A stretch of DNA of 64,000 bases, from positions 1 through 64,000 of the forward strand of contig NHZP01000038.1 of NCBI GenBank assembly GCA_003313425.1. The letters are read 5' to 3'. Origin of the DNA: Pseudopyrenochaeta lycopersici. Taxonomy: Eukaryota > Ascomycota > Dothideomycetes > Pleosporales > Pseudopyrenochaetaceae. Shown here piece by piece: positions 1-12,447 of the stretch. A program made the position numbers and the translations under genes. Every line of letters starts with the position of its first letter. Within the stretch, counting starts at the first letter, position 1. Below the pieces are notes generated by a model. The model ran no database searches and was not told where the DNA came from. It saw only the letters and a list, made by a program, of their open reading frames with translations.

Positions 1-1140
1 TAAAGTTATCTAGGAACATAGTAACGTCCTTTCTATAATAGAAAGTCTTTCCTCGCTAGCCTTATAGGCATAAGTACTTTGCTAGTATCTATACTATCTA
101 ATAACCTTAATAGCTGGCGTAAGATCTAATCTAAATAACAGCGAATCTAGTGTTAATTTAGCTATAAGGATAGCTGAAGGCTGAATCCTAAATAGGCTGC
201 TGCAGCCCTTTAGTATAACTAAATAAGGAGACTGTAACTACTAGGCAGTTCCTTACTAACGCTAATAATTAACTAAAATCTAATACTGTACTACTTCTAA
301 ATTATTTCCTAATTATTTATAGTTATTCTTGTTTTTATTTTCTATTATCTTATTCTTATTCGTCTTCTTATCCTACTACTACTAAGTTAGCTTCTGCTTA
401 TTATATAGGAAGTCTTAATTTATTATAGTAAGATAATAAGGATACAGCCTTAACAGAGCTGGTCCCTGTCAACTGTTAGCTCTAAAAATGTAGAGGGGGT
501 GGCTGTAACAGCGCTATCCCTCTTAAAGGTTCTGAAGGCTGGCCGCAATAGCGCTATCTCTCTTAGAGGTTTGTTAGGGTTAAACAGACACCCAGCTCTT
601 TCTAGGTAATCCTATGATCTCTGTATCGCAATGTAGCGCTCTTATATTTAATGTTTTTGACGTTAACAGTTTAATGCTATGTAGGCTCTTTCTACTCTCA
701 TTAGCTATAGCCTAACCAGAATAGACCGGTTGTGCCCCTTAGGCTTCGCTATTATTTGTGGAGTTAACAAGGTAGTTCGGCATAATCCCGCAGTTCTGGT
801 GTTGTGAATGAGAGGTAACGTTAGAATCAAACGTGCGTGAATAACAGGAGCAGCCCTGCCTGTGCAGTCTGCCAGAAACGAAGGTAAGTATGGAGCCTGA
901 TTAAAAGTAATAAATAAAATGGTCTAAAAATCTTTATTTAATTGACATAGCTAATGCACTAGCTACTTTGCAAAATCTTAGTTTTGAAGTGAATTATTGT
1001 GGTGTGTGGTGCATGGTGCATGAGGTTTTGTGCATGATGTTGAGATCTCTCGCATCTCCAAGTCTTATCACCAAATTTCGCTGACAAAGGAAACCCATCA
1101 TCACCTAATTGCCTAGGTACCCTGTGCAACGGCACAGTAT
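1..1140. other. Flanking sequence, mixed RIP-decayed and ordinary
   Basis: Bases 1-450 are AT-rich and stop-laden like the decayed repeats further in. From about 450 to 1140 base use is more ordinary, with CpA and TpG present. I see no convincing coding region. The stretch ends where a decayed minus-strand Gypsy reverse-transcriptase sequence begins near 1141. Confidence 0.4.
501..580. repeat. 40-bp tandem duplication
   Basis: The 40 bases starting at 501 recur, slightly diverged, from 541. Both start GGCYGYAAYAGCGCTATC and contain a CTCTTARAGGTT block. It may be a remnant of LTR sub-repeats, but no element end can be assigned to it. Confidence 0.5.
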
Positions 1141-1416
1141 ACTTTAAGAAAGTAAGTATATCTTAAGTAGTTTTTAGTACTTCTTATTACTATATAGCCT
1201 TAATCTTCTTAAGGTTAATTTTAATACTCTTATTTATAATTATTATACTTAGGAACTTAATATAGTCTATGTAAAATTCTAATTTACGCAGGTCTATATA
1301 GAACTCTTTTTCTTTAAAGCACGTAAGCACCTTTTTAACATACTCTATGTAGGCTTCTACTAATTCTAAGAAAACTAAGATATTATCTAGATAGGCAGTA
1401 TAAAACTTACTAAAGT

Positions 1417-1591
1417 TGTCAGAATTTAATGAATCTTTTTAGTCATGATCGTTGATCAGAATTTATTGTATTTTCGTTGGTTCTGTTTTCTCTCCTTTTT
1501 AAACACAGACCTAATACATCGATGATACATAGGTGATACCGTCCACGATGCAGTATTCGTATACTTCAGTTTTTATGCCTCTTATCTGACA
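1417..1591 (-). repeat. 3' LTR of Copia-A
   Basis: 175 bp, TG...CA termini, nearly identical to 6501-6675. It is followed inward by the minus-strand polypurine tract. Confidence 0.95.
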
Positions 1592-1679
1592 CACCCCCTC
1601 AGCTTAGAGTGATCTTCTAAGCTGCCACTAACCTATATCTTATGCAATTATCAGATCCTCTATTTAAGTCTGTATGTCT

Positions 1680-4600
1680 TCGAGTTTTAACTCTTTTGCT
1701 AAGGCTAGTTTCTTGTTTACTAGTCCTAATTAATTAAGAAAGTTCTCCTATTTGTTTAAGGGCAGCGCTTTAGTAAGTCCGTCTGCTAGCATTTACAAGG
1801 ACGCTACGTATTTAACTTAAATTCGTCCAGCAATACTTCTTATCGTAGCCAGTAGTTGTGGATGTCTATATATCAAAGTTTAGTTTGAAGTTTTGCAATC
1901 TCTTCCGTAACAAGTCGAATTGTCTGTGTATTGTCGCATTGAATTGTAATAGTCGACTCCGGCAATGATACCTGGAGCTCCTTGAGAAGTCGCGAGGTAA
2001 AGATAGCTTCCTTTACTACTTAGGAGAGTGCGAGCAGTTCTGCTTTAGTCGTTGAGGTAGTGACTATGTCCTGTTTACTTGCTCTCCAGGTAACAAGACT
2101 ACTGAATAGCTTAATTACATAACCTTGCAAACTCTTTCTATCGACTGTATTATCGCTAAATGATGCGTCGCTGGCTACTTTAAGCTTGTCGCCTCCTCCC
2201 AATTGGAGTGGCTCTTGATTTTGTCGCTGCAAGGTAGAGCAGGACTCTGTTAGCAGCCTCCTGATGCTCCGTTCTAGGGTTGACGAGGAAGCGTGCAAGG
2301 CGCGATGTTGCGAAGGCTATATCTGGTCGTGTTGTAACGGCGGCAAATAGTAAGGAACTAATCTTACGCTAGTATTTGTTGACTTCTGAAGGTGATGCTA
2401 ATCCCTTGCGTGGCTGGAGTTTAACGCTTGCTATTGGGGTATCATGTCGGACATCTTTCCTATCTGCAAGTCTGCTAATTTTGTCGGCATAGGCTAACTA
2501 GGAGAGTTGAATTAATTGTTGTTCTCGGTCTCTGATAACTTTAACGCCAAGGAACTATTGCAGGTCTTCTCTACCTGTAAAGGTGTATCTTTCTTGAAGA
2601 GCCTTGATAGCTTGTTAAGCTTCTACCTCCTTCTTCTGGTGATAGGCTAAGATAATGTCATCGACGTAAAAGAAGATGATAATGCCATCCTTAATCATGC
2701 AGCAGGCCTCATGTGGCACTTGTTTGAAGCCTAGTTTAGTGAGGGTTGAGACGAATTCTTTCTGCCATAGGAGCGGTGAAATTCGAAGACCGTAAAGTGC
2801 CTTTTTAAGCTTAAAGATCGTTCCAGGCTTCTAGTATCCTCGTGGCATTCTTATGTAGATTTCTCTATCTATGGTTGCATGCACGAATACGTTAGTAACG
2901 TCGTACTGTTTGAGTTCAAGGTTAAACTTAGCAGCGATTGCTATAAGCATTCGAAAAGACCTGCTGGCTAAAGTAGCTGCGTATGTGTCTTGTAACGTGA
3001 TGTTTCGTTGCTGATCGCCGCGAACGACTAGTCGTGCTTTACATTTAATAAGGCGATAGTGTTTATCTAATTTGTAGGTATACACCTACATGCAGTCTAA
3101 TATTTAGTAACCTTTCTGTTTAATAGGAGTAATTAGCACTTCAGCCTAGGACTTCATTTGTTTATAGCTCCTTAGGTGTTCTCGTTCTGCTTCCTTAAAT
3201 ATTTCGTACAGAGGATAATCTTTAAGCTTTAAGTAAGTCGTCAGCAGAGGTGGCAATTAGTTTCGGTGAGGCTTCACCCCCTTTGCTAGCATTCTCTTCA
3301 GCTGTGCCTTATCAATAAGCTTGCCTTCGTGTTCCCCTACGTGCCCTGCTTAAGTGCCGGCTATAAATGCTGCTGCCTATAGTTCTGTTTTTAACGAGCC
3401 CTGTATCGTTATGCTATTAGCTTCAAGTTTATCAGTCCACGCCTGGCTAAGGAGAGCTACAGGTAGCAGAGTGTCTGGCGGCGTTGGGTATAAGTCCATC
3501 GCTTTTCTACTTCAGTAACCTCTTGACTTTTAACCTTATAGACTTAAACTCTCTCCTATTATTGTATCGTCTTCGTAGAACGACCCAGTCTCAGGCTGTT
3601 CCTGTCGCGGTAGTGTAGGCAGTTCAATCGTTTTCACCCACATTACAATCTCCTGCAGGGTGTTGTGCATAAGGTTATCCATAAGGTCTTCCGTTTTGCC
3701 GCTAAACACTACGCTTTCGTCAAAGACTACGTCTCTTGTGCTAATAACTTTAGCTAGTAACAGGATCTAAACGCGGTAGATGTTTATAGATTAATAGCTA
3801 ATAAGATAGCCAATCCAGGCCTTTAGATCTAAGCGTTGCAGTCGCGACTTTCCTCAGTAGGTATCGTCAGTCATTGCAAATGCCTTGCAGCCATATGCTT
3901 TAAGATAAGCTTGGTTTGGTTTCCGTGGTCCAGTAACAATACCATTCATAGCAGCGACCCTTATAAAGAATACCTCGTATAGGCTTTTCTAGCGGTTTAA
4001 GTAGTTCAGCGTTCTATTGTACAGGTATACTGCCGCTCTTATAATTTCTAGCCATAGTTCCTAGGGAAGATTAGCATCCAGTCGTATCGTGCGTGCCTTT
4101 TCTTTTATCACACCCCCTAAGCGTTCTCCTCCGCCATTCTGTGATTGGGTATCAGGAGCAGAAGGCTCAACCTTTATACCTTTGGACGTGCACCATCTCT
4201 TAACTTCTAGCTTGACGGTCACTATCTCGTTATCCGTCTCAATTACTTTTACAGAAATATTAAACTGCGTATAGAGGAAGCAAGTGAAATTATCTAGTAA
4301 CCGAATAATAGATCGTGCTGGTCTGTTGTCGGTAAAGTAGAAATCCTAGTTATATGCCGAGAATCGGTCAGTAATAAGCATTTAGCTCTTTTCCTTTAAG
4401 TAGCTCCCTACTTTGTAGTCGTAAAAGTCGATCGCGATTCGTTCTCCCAGTCCTTCTTCGCTCAGTTAAGGTTCTCTGCGGATCCTGCGCTTTAATTTGG
4501 CTCTCCTACATACGTCGCACTTAACTGTAGTAACGCCTTTAATGCGCACCCCCTCAGATTGTTGGACAAGGTGTTCAATCACTACAGGCCCTAGATGCCC

Positions 4601-6463
4601 TAGGCGCTTGTGCTATAGTATCGCACTTACTCTTTGTAGCAACCGCTTAGTTCGAGAGTTGAATTAGGTGTAAAAGGCACTGTCGTTTGCATCTAATTAC
4701 TCGAGTACCTATTGGTTGTGTGCTTCCGTCAGGTATGCAATGATGGAGTTGTCCTATCTCTTTAACGACGTAGGTTCATTCTTATTATCCTACCAAATTC
4801 CTTATCGTCTAAGTAGTCTAAATAAGACGAGGTTGTATAGAATCTCCGGGCAGAAGGCAACGTTCTCTAATCAGAGTATCTCTGTGCTATATAGTGACTT
4901 GACTTTAATATATATGGTGCCATACCCTTTAATCTATATTTATGCGTCGCCTGTCCACACGCAGTCACTGGGGATAGGTAGACGGAGGTAAGTTAGGCGT
5001 TGCGCCATGTTACAGATGTGTATTGTCGCGCCCGAATCGAGGATGAATGTATTCTTTAGCGGATACAGTTAGTTCTTTATTAAGAACACTAACGCAGTAT
5101 ACGCGGCTTCAATTATTAATATAACTCTTCCTTCTAGTTAATCTTTTAAGACTTTAGGTATTAGTGTTTGCGAATTCTTAATCAGCGGCGTCTTTAATTA
5201 TTAGCGCTTTAAGTCTAATAATTTAATTAGCTCTAGGTCATACTTTCTTTTGTACTCAACGAGTTTAGCTATCCTTAAATCTGGTGTAAACTACGCAGGT
5301 GCCCTATCTTCGTTTAGATAGAAACAATCAAAAAGATTGTGGCGCTGTTTACAAGCATAGTATTTTATGCCTTCGACTGCCGCCGTATCCTCCAGAGAGG
5401 AATGCTTAGATCTAGTACTGCTTTACCTAAATTTGCGTTTTCCCTGTATTCTACTACGGTTCTTACCCTGTAAGGCTGATAATGCTTCTTCAGCTACACC
5501 GGAGGCGTCCCTCTGTACACCCTAGTCAGATTTACCGCCAGCGGGGTATGCAGCGTCTCTAGCAGCGAAAGCGCTCTTCTACTTACCCTTTTATAAGTAG
5601 GAGCGGCTTATATGCTCCCGGAAGAGTTTTATTATTTCTTTTCTATCATAGTCTAGGTCACCTCTAGCTACCTGGCTAGAGAAGGTAGTCACCTACATAG
5701 GTGCTACCTTTTCCACTGCCGACAAGAAATCTTCTATAATGTCGTTATTATATTGTACCTCCGCGACTCCTTCGGTCTCAGCGTCAGTTGCTGCTCAATC
5801 GTATTTAGCAAGCCAGATATCCCAGTTTACTAGGGTCCTTATTAGCTTCAATACATTATAATATCTTATTCGTGCTCGTTAGCGTTCTTCGAGTAGGTTA
5901 ATTCCTACTGTCCTTCGGATATCAATAATCCATCGGCGAATCGTAGTACCAGGGAGGCAGCAGTTGCGCTGAATATGCGCTGATACTGTGCTCTGAATGT
6001 GCGTTGCAAGTAACCGATAGTTAGCCCGTTCTCTGTCGTATTTCTTCTCGTCGATCTTGTAGGCTTCGAGCTGTACCTTATAGTCGTCTCAATCGGCCTT
6101 GTATGTTTCCTGGCTTTTAGGTAATAAGTCCAATAGTTTTGTTGGTGTAGCTGGAGTTGCATCGGTTCGGGACGGGTTTGATCTTATTAGCTAGCTTGAT
6201 AATCCAACCCGGTTACCCTAAGAGTTTGACGACGCGCTAGGTGCCAGTTGTTAGACTACAGCTGGTACGTAGTCAGCTAATCGTGGTAGGACTGGGGGGA
6301 TCGGTTCCAGTAAAGGTTCTCTAGTTCCATCAGGGTCTGCGATTGCCTATACGTCGTAGAACTCTGCTTTTGCTTTAAGTTGTAGTAACTATAGCGTGTA
6401 GTTCGTGTAGTCAGTAAGGATAATCGTAGCGTCGCGTACGCTAGTAATATTTGCGTAAGACAT
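1680..6463 (-). pseudogene. Decayed Copia gag-pol polyprotein
   Basis: Starts at ATG 6463 and matches the intact Copia throughout. Gag begins M-S-Y-A-N and is open except for RIP-type stops such as TGG to TAG. The protease motif D-S-G-A-T lies near 5035. Reverse transcriptase survives at 2831-3085 (VVRGDQQRNIT, then QYDVTNVFVHA). RNase H survives at 2020-2298 (SDASF, TTSTTKAELLAL). A gag fragment survives at 5905-6162. In frame with the gag ATG, 441 codons downstream, a TAA at 5138-5140 is followed by CTA-GAA-GGA. This is the exact place of the UGA-CUA-GAG-GGA in the intact element; TGA to TAA is the change RIP would make. Not functional. The downstream end is approximate. Confidence 0.88.
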
Positions 6464-6500
6464 GGTCCTCGCTCGTTATAGGGTCAGTAAGACTCTTAAT

Positions 6501-6675
6501 TGTTAGAATTTAATGAATCTTTTTAGTCATGATCGTTAATCAGAATTTATTGTATTTTCGTTGGTTCTGTTTTCTCTCCTTTTTAAACACAGACCTGATA
6601 CATCGATGATACATAGGTGATACCGTCCACGATGCAGTATTCGTATACTTCAGTTTTTATGCCTCTTATCTGACA
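6501..6675 (-). repeat. 5' LTR of Copia-A
   Basis: 175 bp, paired with 1417-1591. On the minus strand the sequence just inside it reads ATTAAGAGTCTTACTG. The intact Copia has ATTAAGAGTCTCACTG at the same place, so this is probably the conserved primer-binding and leader segment. I could not match it to a tRNA. Confidence 0.95.
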
Positions 6676-9600
6676 AAAGTACTTAAAAAGAGCGCTATTA
6701 ATTACCTTTTAAAACATAGCTAGAGTATTACAGAGGCCTATAGGTATTACGCAGTATTAATAAGTACTTTAACGCGTAGAGAAAGTAGTAAGCTACTCTT
6801 AACTAGGCTTTATATAAATTTAATAAAAAGCGTGTATAATATTAAATTTAGAAACGATAATAGCTTTATTAAGCTTAGCTAAAGTTTTATAGAAGAAAGG
6901 AATTAGGTATTAATTCTTAATAGAGGCTTTAGTAAGGTCTTAATAATCTATATAGACTTAGATACTACTACTAGGTTTAGTAATAATAAGTAAGTTATTT
7001 TATATAGTAGAGGGGTTCTAGAAGATAAAATCTTAAGCCTCTATCTCTTAAATATATTACTTAATAGCTTTAAACTATTTACTAGAAAATAGTCTTACTT
7101 AATAATTAGGTACCTTAGCTCCTAGCTTAAGCTTAATCTTATAGTTATATTCTGAGTAATCTAAGAGCTTAGCTGCAGCTACATTATTAAATATAAGAAA
7201 TGATTAAAGTATATTTCTTAAGTAAGTGCGAAGGTAAGATATCTTTTAATAAGACTTCCTTAAGAGGGTTAAAGAACTTATTATAATCTTTTTATACTAT
7301 AGTATAATAGATTTTTTATAATACTCTTAGTAGTAAGCGCTAAACTATTATAAATAGAGGGTAGTTTTTTTATTTAGTAAACGCCTAAATAGCTTATAGT
7401 AAGATAACTTTAATACCTACTACTAGTTTAGTTTACTAGTATAGTACTTAGTATTTATTATCTAGCTTTGCTAGAGCTGCAGTATCTAACTTTACTTATT
7501 ATTAGCTAGTCTTACCTTTATTCCTACTATTTATAGAGGAACTAGGCTGTATAAAGGTGTTTGGCGTAGCTTACTCGCAGATAACTTATAGTATATACAA
7601 GTATTACTAGTATTCTATTTAGTAGTATATATTAGAGAATTTGATTATACTCTAATAGTAATTAAAGCGTAGTACGTATAGTTTCCTCTAGTAGAATCCT
7701 AATACTAAGTTAAAGGCCCTATACTAGTTAAGAATATAAGTAGAAGTATACTTAAAGTAAGAATTAATTTTTATATAGAATTTAACTCTATAAGTAATAG
7801 ATTCTAAAGTAATACTTTTATATCTTTTATATATAATAGGTGTAATAAGAGGAATTAGTTAGAACCCCCTAGTAAGCTAGAGGAACTATTATAAGATAAA
7901 GTTTATATCTACTCTATTATCTACTAATATCTAGGTAACGTAGGGGGCGTTTTCTTATTATCTAATTATACTTAAGAAAGTAAACTAGTCTAGGCTGTAT
8001 AGATATAGCTTATCTTTCTAGATAGGCTGCGTGCGTTACAAGAGTACCTGCGCTATAGGCTTATATATACTACCCTAGTAGGTAGTAGCTAGCGTAGTTT
8101 CTTAAGACTAATTATTAACCTTAGATAAAAGACTTTTATCTAGGGTTACTCTTCCCCTAAATAAATAATATCTTTAGTTTTATTACTATTACTATGAAAA
8201 GCATCTTTATAGTTAGAGTTATTAGTCTTTAGGCTTATATACACGTAATAATTAGTAGCTAGGTTACTACGTAGATTTCTTTAAAGCTAGTTACAGCTAG
8301 AGTCTATATTATAAGGCTTAAGACTATTAGCTAGCTTATAGTTACCTATTCTATTATCTTTAAATAATAGACGTAGCCCTAGAGTAGGCTTACTAGTTTT
8401 ATTAATAGGCTTATCTACTACTATCCTTAGAATAATTTTATAAGGCAGTGCTAGGTTTAGTCTAGCTAGCGCGTTACGCCCCTTTATTTAATTAGTAAGT
8501 TACTAAGGTAACTACTAGAGGTTATAGCTCTAATATATATTATTAATTATATTATAGAGAGATTAGAAGTTAGTAGTAGTATAGATAGTAGGCGCGCTGC
8601 TAAGGCTCTGTTAGAGATGGCTTAGGAGCTTAGCTTAAAGTTTATAAGCTTAAGTTATAGCTATCTATCTAAGCTAAGTAGTAATAGCGTTAAACTCTAT
8701 CTAGATTAGAGCCTATACTTTAACTATAGTAGAATTTTTTAGTAAGCTATATTCTAGGAAGATAAGAGTATTATATTACTATTTTACTATAATATAATAG
8801 TTATAGTTACTAAAGATAGAGTTAAAGATATAAAAATACTTAAAGTTATCTTTATATTAATATAAAAACCTATTAGGCTCTTATAGTAAGGTTTAAGTAG
8901 AACTGCTAGTAGCTTAAAAAATAAATTATACTTATATATTATTATATTACTAGTCTAACCTATTATTTTTAAAATAGTTAAGTATCTTTATAATCTACCT
9001 ATAAAGATTAAGACCTCAAGAGTATACTAGAAGTACCTAAATTTACTTATTCTTTATAAATAAGAACTAATATAACTCTTTAATCTTATAGTAGAGCTTA
9101 GTTAGATAAGGGCTTAGCGTTACTATATTACCTAAGGATATTTAGTATTTATAAGTAAGAGGGAGGATAGTTAAAGTAGAACACGCTAAAGAGAACTGAA
9201 CTTATTAAGAATACTACCTACTATATTACTTTATAGGAGGATTTACGTAAGCGTACTTATTTCTTCTAGTATAGGATTACTTATAGCTCTTAAGGCTAGC
9301 TATAATAGAGTAAGCCTAGAGAGGCTTAGAACTTTAAGAGAGCTAGATAATAAATAATTACGTAACGCAGAGTTATGTTTATTCTTAATCTCTTATAATA
9401 AACCTTCTAAAGTCTTATAATTAGTAATAAGCTTATTCTGTTATTTATTAAGCTTATTATATTCTTTAACTAGCTTATCTTTTTATTAAATAAAGCTATA
9501 TTATTATTCTATTAGTTCCTAGTTCAAAGTAGAAGTGTTAAGATAGCGTACGTTTAATAATATTTTATCCTTATAGAGAGTATATAAGGTATATCTAAAT

Positions 9601-10790
9601 ATTATTATTAGGCGGGTAAGTTATATAGGCTTAAGGCTTAAGAACTTACTAAGGTAATTCTCTATAAGCCTTATACTTAAAAATACTATTTACTAAATAA
9701 AAGTAGGTAGACTTAAACTTATAGATACTAGTAAACTTAGAAGGCTACCTAGAGGAAGATAGTTATTAAAGTTCTTAGGGAGACCTAGGTTAGTAGCTTC
9801 CTTACGTAGTTATATTTAATAAGCTCTTAAAGTACGCTGTATTATATTATAAGTAAAGGAATATAAGTTAACTTCTTTAGTTAATAAGTTAGTATAGGAG
9901 CTTATTAGCGCAAATTTAGGGTACTCTATATCTCTAATAATAGGGTTTTCTAAGATAACTAGTTCTAAATCCTCTATAGCTTTATTCTTATTTTTCTCTT
10001 AGCGTTAATAAGCTCTTTCCTTAAGTTAATTGCAAGCTGCTTATACTTTAGCTAACGCGTTATCTTTCTAATAGGCTTAAAATTTAGGCTGCTAGCTAGA
10101 GGACTCTTTATTATAAGAGCTGTCTACTATTAGGCTAAATAAAGAAGGTTAGATAGAAGTAAGAGTTAAAGTAAAACTAGAGGGAATTCTTAGGCTTTAT
10201 AAGTAGACTTAAGATTTAACTATTAGTTAAGTAGTATTATTAGTTAGGTAAGGTTACTAAGACTAAGAGAAATACTTAAGAGCGTTGTGTATAGGCTAAG
10301 GTTAGAGAATTACCTAATTAGGAAGTTTTAAAAAGTGAATACGTGCTTAAAGTAGTACGTGCGCGTAATTAAAATATACGTATAGACTATAGTATATAAA
10401 AGTAAGAATAATCGCTAGAGTGTTCCTATTTAAAGAAGAGAATAATAAGATATATCTTATTAATAATAATCTTAGCGTTTAGGTAGCGTAAAGCGTAAGT
10501 ACTAAGGTGCGAAATAGGTTACTAGTAAGGAAACCTAGTAAATTCTAGGCTATTTTAAAGCTTAACTAAAGGGGAATAGCTTATAAAATTTTAGCTAAAC
10601 TAGTAGTAGAGGATAGTACTGTAAATTAACTATTGTGCGAGGGCTATCCTAAAGCTTAACTAAGGGGGGATAGGATCTAGTCCTAGTACGTTAGTACTAC
10701 CTTACTATTAAACTTACCTAAGAGGTAATAGCTTAAGTAACTATGTATTAACTACAGAGAGGAGCTAAAGCGCTGTATGATCTGCTATTA

Positions 10791-11092
10791 TGTAAGGCAG
10801 TTAACACGTACAGTTAGGATAGTCTTAGTTAGAGAAACTTAATTTAAAAGGAAATAGACAAAATAGCAGATACCTCTTACCTTTAGGGGAGAGGTGCTGC
10901 CTATATACATAAGCTAGAGCAGGCTAGTCCTAATTTAGTTACCTAGCTTAGTAAAAGGTAAGAGGTAACAGTTACCTTTCACCTACGTCTAGTAACTTGG
11001 CAGGATCGTTACCTTTCACCCGCGTCTAGTAACTTAGAAGGATTAAACCATTTCACCTGCGTCTAGTAACCTACAAGGATTAAACCCTAATA
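10791..11092 (-). repeat. Gypsy LTR, minus orientation
   Basis: 302 bp and almost the exact reverse complement of 11629-11930. It contains three copies of a sub-repeat with the core TTACTAGACGCAGGTRAAAG, read on the minus strand. It is more RIP-decayed than its partner (TATTAG instead of TGTTAA at the start). Its position makes it the 5' LTR of the minus-strand Gypsy to its left. Confidence 0.85.
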
Positions 11093-11930
11093 TTACTACT
11101 TATTTAAGGATAGGCTAGCTATAGAAGAGTATCTTAGTAGTCATAAAGGTATCTAAAAAGTTTTACTTAAGTTAGCAGGTCTTAATTTACGCAGCCTTAC
11201 CTTAGGTTATATATCTATAGCCTTAATTTGCGCGCCTCTAGCCTTAATTTATGCGCCTTTAGCCTTAATTTGCGCATCTATAGCCTTAAAATTACTTACC
11301 TTCGCCCTTACTTTACGTAGTACGCCTTACTTTACGCGCTACGTCTAAGAACCTTATAACTAAATAAAAATTATAAAAGTTACTCTTATATATATTATGT
11401 AAAGGTCTTTAAGTTCTATTTTTACGTTATAAGGTAGAAGTATTAGAAAATACTTTAGAGCTTAGTAATTTTATATAAGAAACTATTTAAATATACGCAG
11501 CGCTATATAAACCTTATTACTAGATTTACTAAGTTAGAGAGACTTCGTAGTAAATAGTTTTCTTATATTTTATCTTAAATTTTTATCTTTTAGTTTAGAG
11601 GCCCTTACTATTTTAAAAGGGGAGGTTATGTTAAGGTTTAATCTTTTTAAGTTACTAGACGCAGGTAAAAGAGTTTAATCTTTCTAAGTTACTAGACGCA
11701 GGTAAAAGGTAACAATCCTGCTAAGTTACTAGACGCAGGTAAAAGGTAACTCTTACCTCTAACCTTTTACCTAGCTAGATAACTGGATCGGGACTAGCCT
11801 GCTCTAGCTTATGTATATAGGCAGCACCTCTCCCCTGAAGGTGAGAGGTATCTGCTATTTTGTCTATTTCCTTTTAAATTGAGTTTCTTTAACTAAGACC
11901 GTCCCAACTGTGCGTGTTGACTGCCTTACA
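11093..11930 (+). mobile_element. 3' end of a plus-strand Gypsy element
   Basis: Decayed internal sequence (11093-11628) ends in a purine tract, AAAAGGGGAGGTTA, placed directly before an LTR starting TGTTAAGG at 11629. The LTR belongs to the same family as the inverted one at 10791-11092. No matching plus-orientation 5' LTR is present, so the element is truncated. The simplest reading is that the minus-strand Gypsy inserted into this older relative and its left part was lost. Confidence 0.7.
11629..11930 (+). repeat. Gypsy 3' LTR, plus orientation
   Basis: 302 bp, TGTTAAGG...CTTACA. Same length as the inverted copy at 10791-11092, with three direct sub-repeats between about 11645 and 11750. 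It lies next to ordinary host sequence on the right. Confidence 0.85.
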
Positions 11931-12447
11931 GCAGTTTCCGTCCCTGCGTCTCACACCAGCGCAGTTAGAACACAACTAGTTACGTCAGAAACTCAGCCGC
12001 TTATTCCAAATCATTAGAACTAACTAGCCAGCGAGATTTAGTAGTTAGCAACGCTTGATAGAGGAATGGCGTAGAAGCCTAGCGTCCTCGTTAGAGGATT
12101 TAAAGAGGAGCCTCAAGTCTATATGCCAGTCACATCTTGCAGGCAGCGCAGCCCCTTCATTAGTTCCATTATCCCCTCACATCCCGCAGTTCATGCAATA
12201 TAATTAGCCTGTATTTCTAGCGCTATCCCTTAAAAAGGCCGCGTTAACGTTAGGAAAACCTAAGAGCACTGTACGAGACTCGCAAGCAAAAGGATAGATT
12301 TTTACCCTATCATTCGTGACACTATTACGATTTACGCCATAAGGTATCGCCCCTTCATTTAACAAGGAAAATTAAACAGATAGTGTCTCTTATACGTAGC
12401 GTAGCCTTCCTATATAGAGCGGCCTTTCTTACTCCAGTAGGGTGCCT
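11931..12447. other. Host intergenic sequence
   Basis: Mostly ordinary composition. I see no supported gene. It contains the downstream flank of the minus-strand membrane-protein gene. Confidence 0.4.

Larger units (their letters stand above)
1417..6675 (-). mobile_element. Complete but decayed Ty1/Copia element (Copia-A)
   Basis: A 5259-bp LTR element bounded by 175-bp LTRs at 1417-1591 and 6501-6675. Both begin TGT and end TGACA, and differ at only a few sites, mostly C/T or G/A. The target duplication AAAGT flanks it at 1412-1416 and 6676-6680. The polypurine tract read on the minus strand is GAGGGGGTG directly before the 3' LTR, the same as in the intact Copia at 30160-34874. The two LTRs otherwise differ in sequence, so these are related but distinct families. 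It is inserted in the reverse-transcriptase region of a Gypsy element. Confidence 0.95.
1141..10790 (-). mobile_element. Decayed Ty3/Gypsy element, interrupted by a Copia element
   Basis: Minus-strand Gypsy remnant in two pieces, 1141-1416 and 6681-10790. They are joined across the Copia insertion by a 5-bp duplication. Just right of 1380 the minus strand reads Y-L-D-N-I, a decayed form of the YLDDIL catalytic motif of Gypsy reverse transcriptase, and related sequence continues from 6681. A 302-bp LTR at 10791-11092 lies upstream in the minus orientation, so it would be the 5' LTR. The 3' LTR was not found and probably lies outside the window or is deleted. Nearly every potential codon tract is broken by TAA/TAG and CpA is very scarce, as expected from RIP. 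No protein is possible. Confidence 0.7.
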
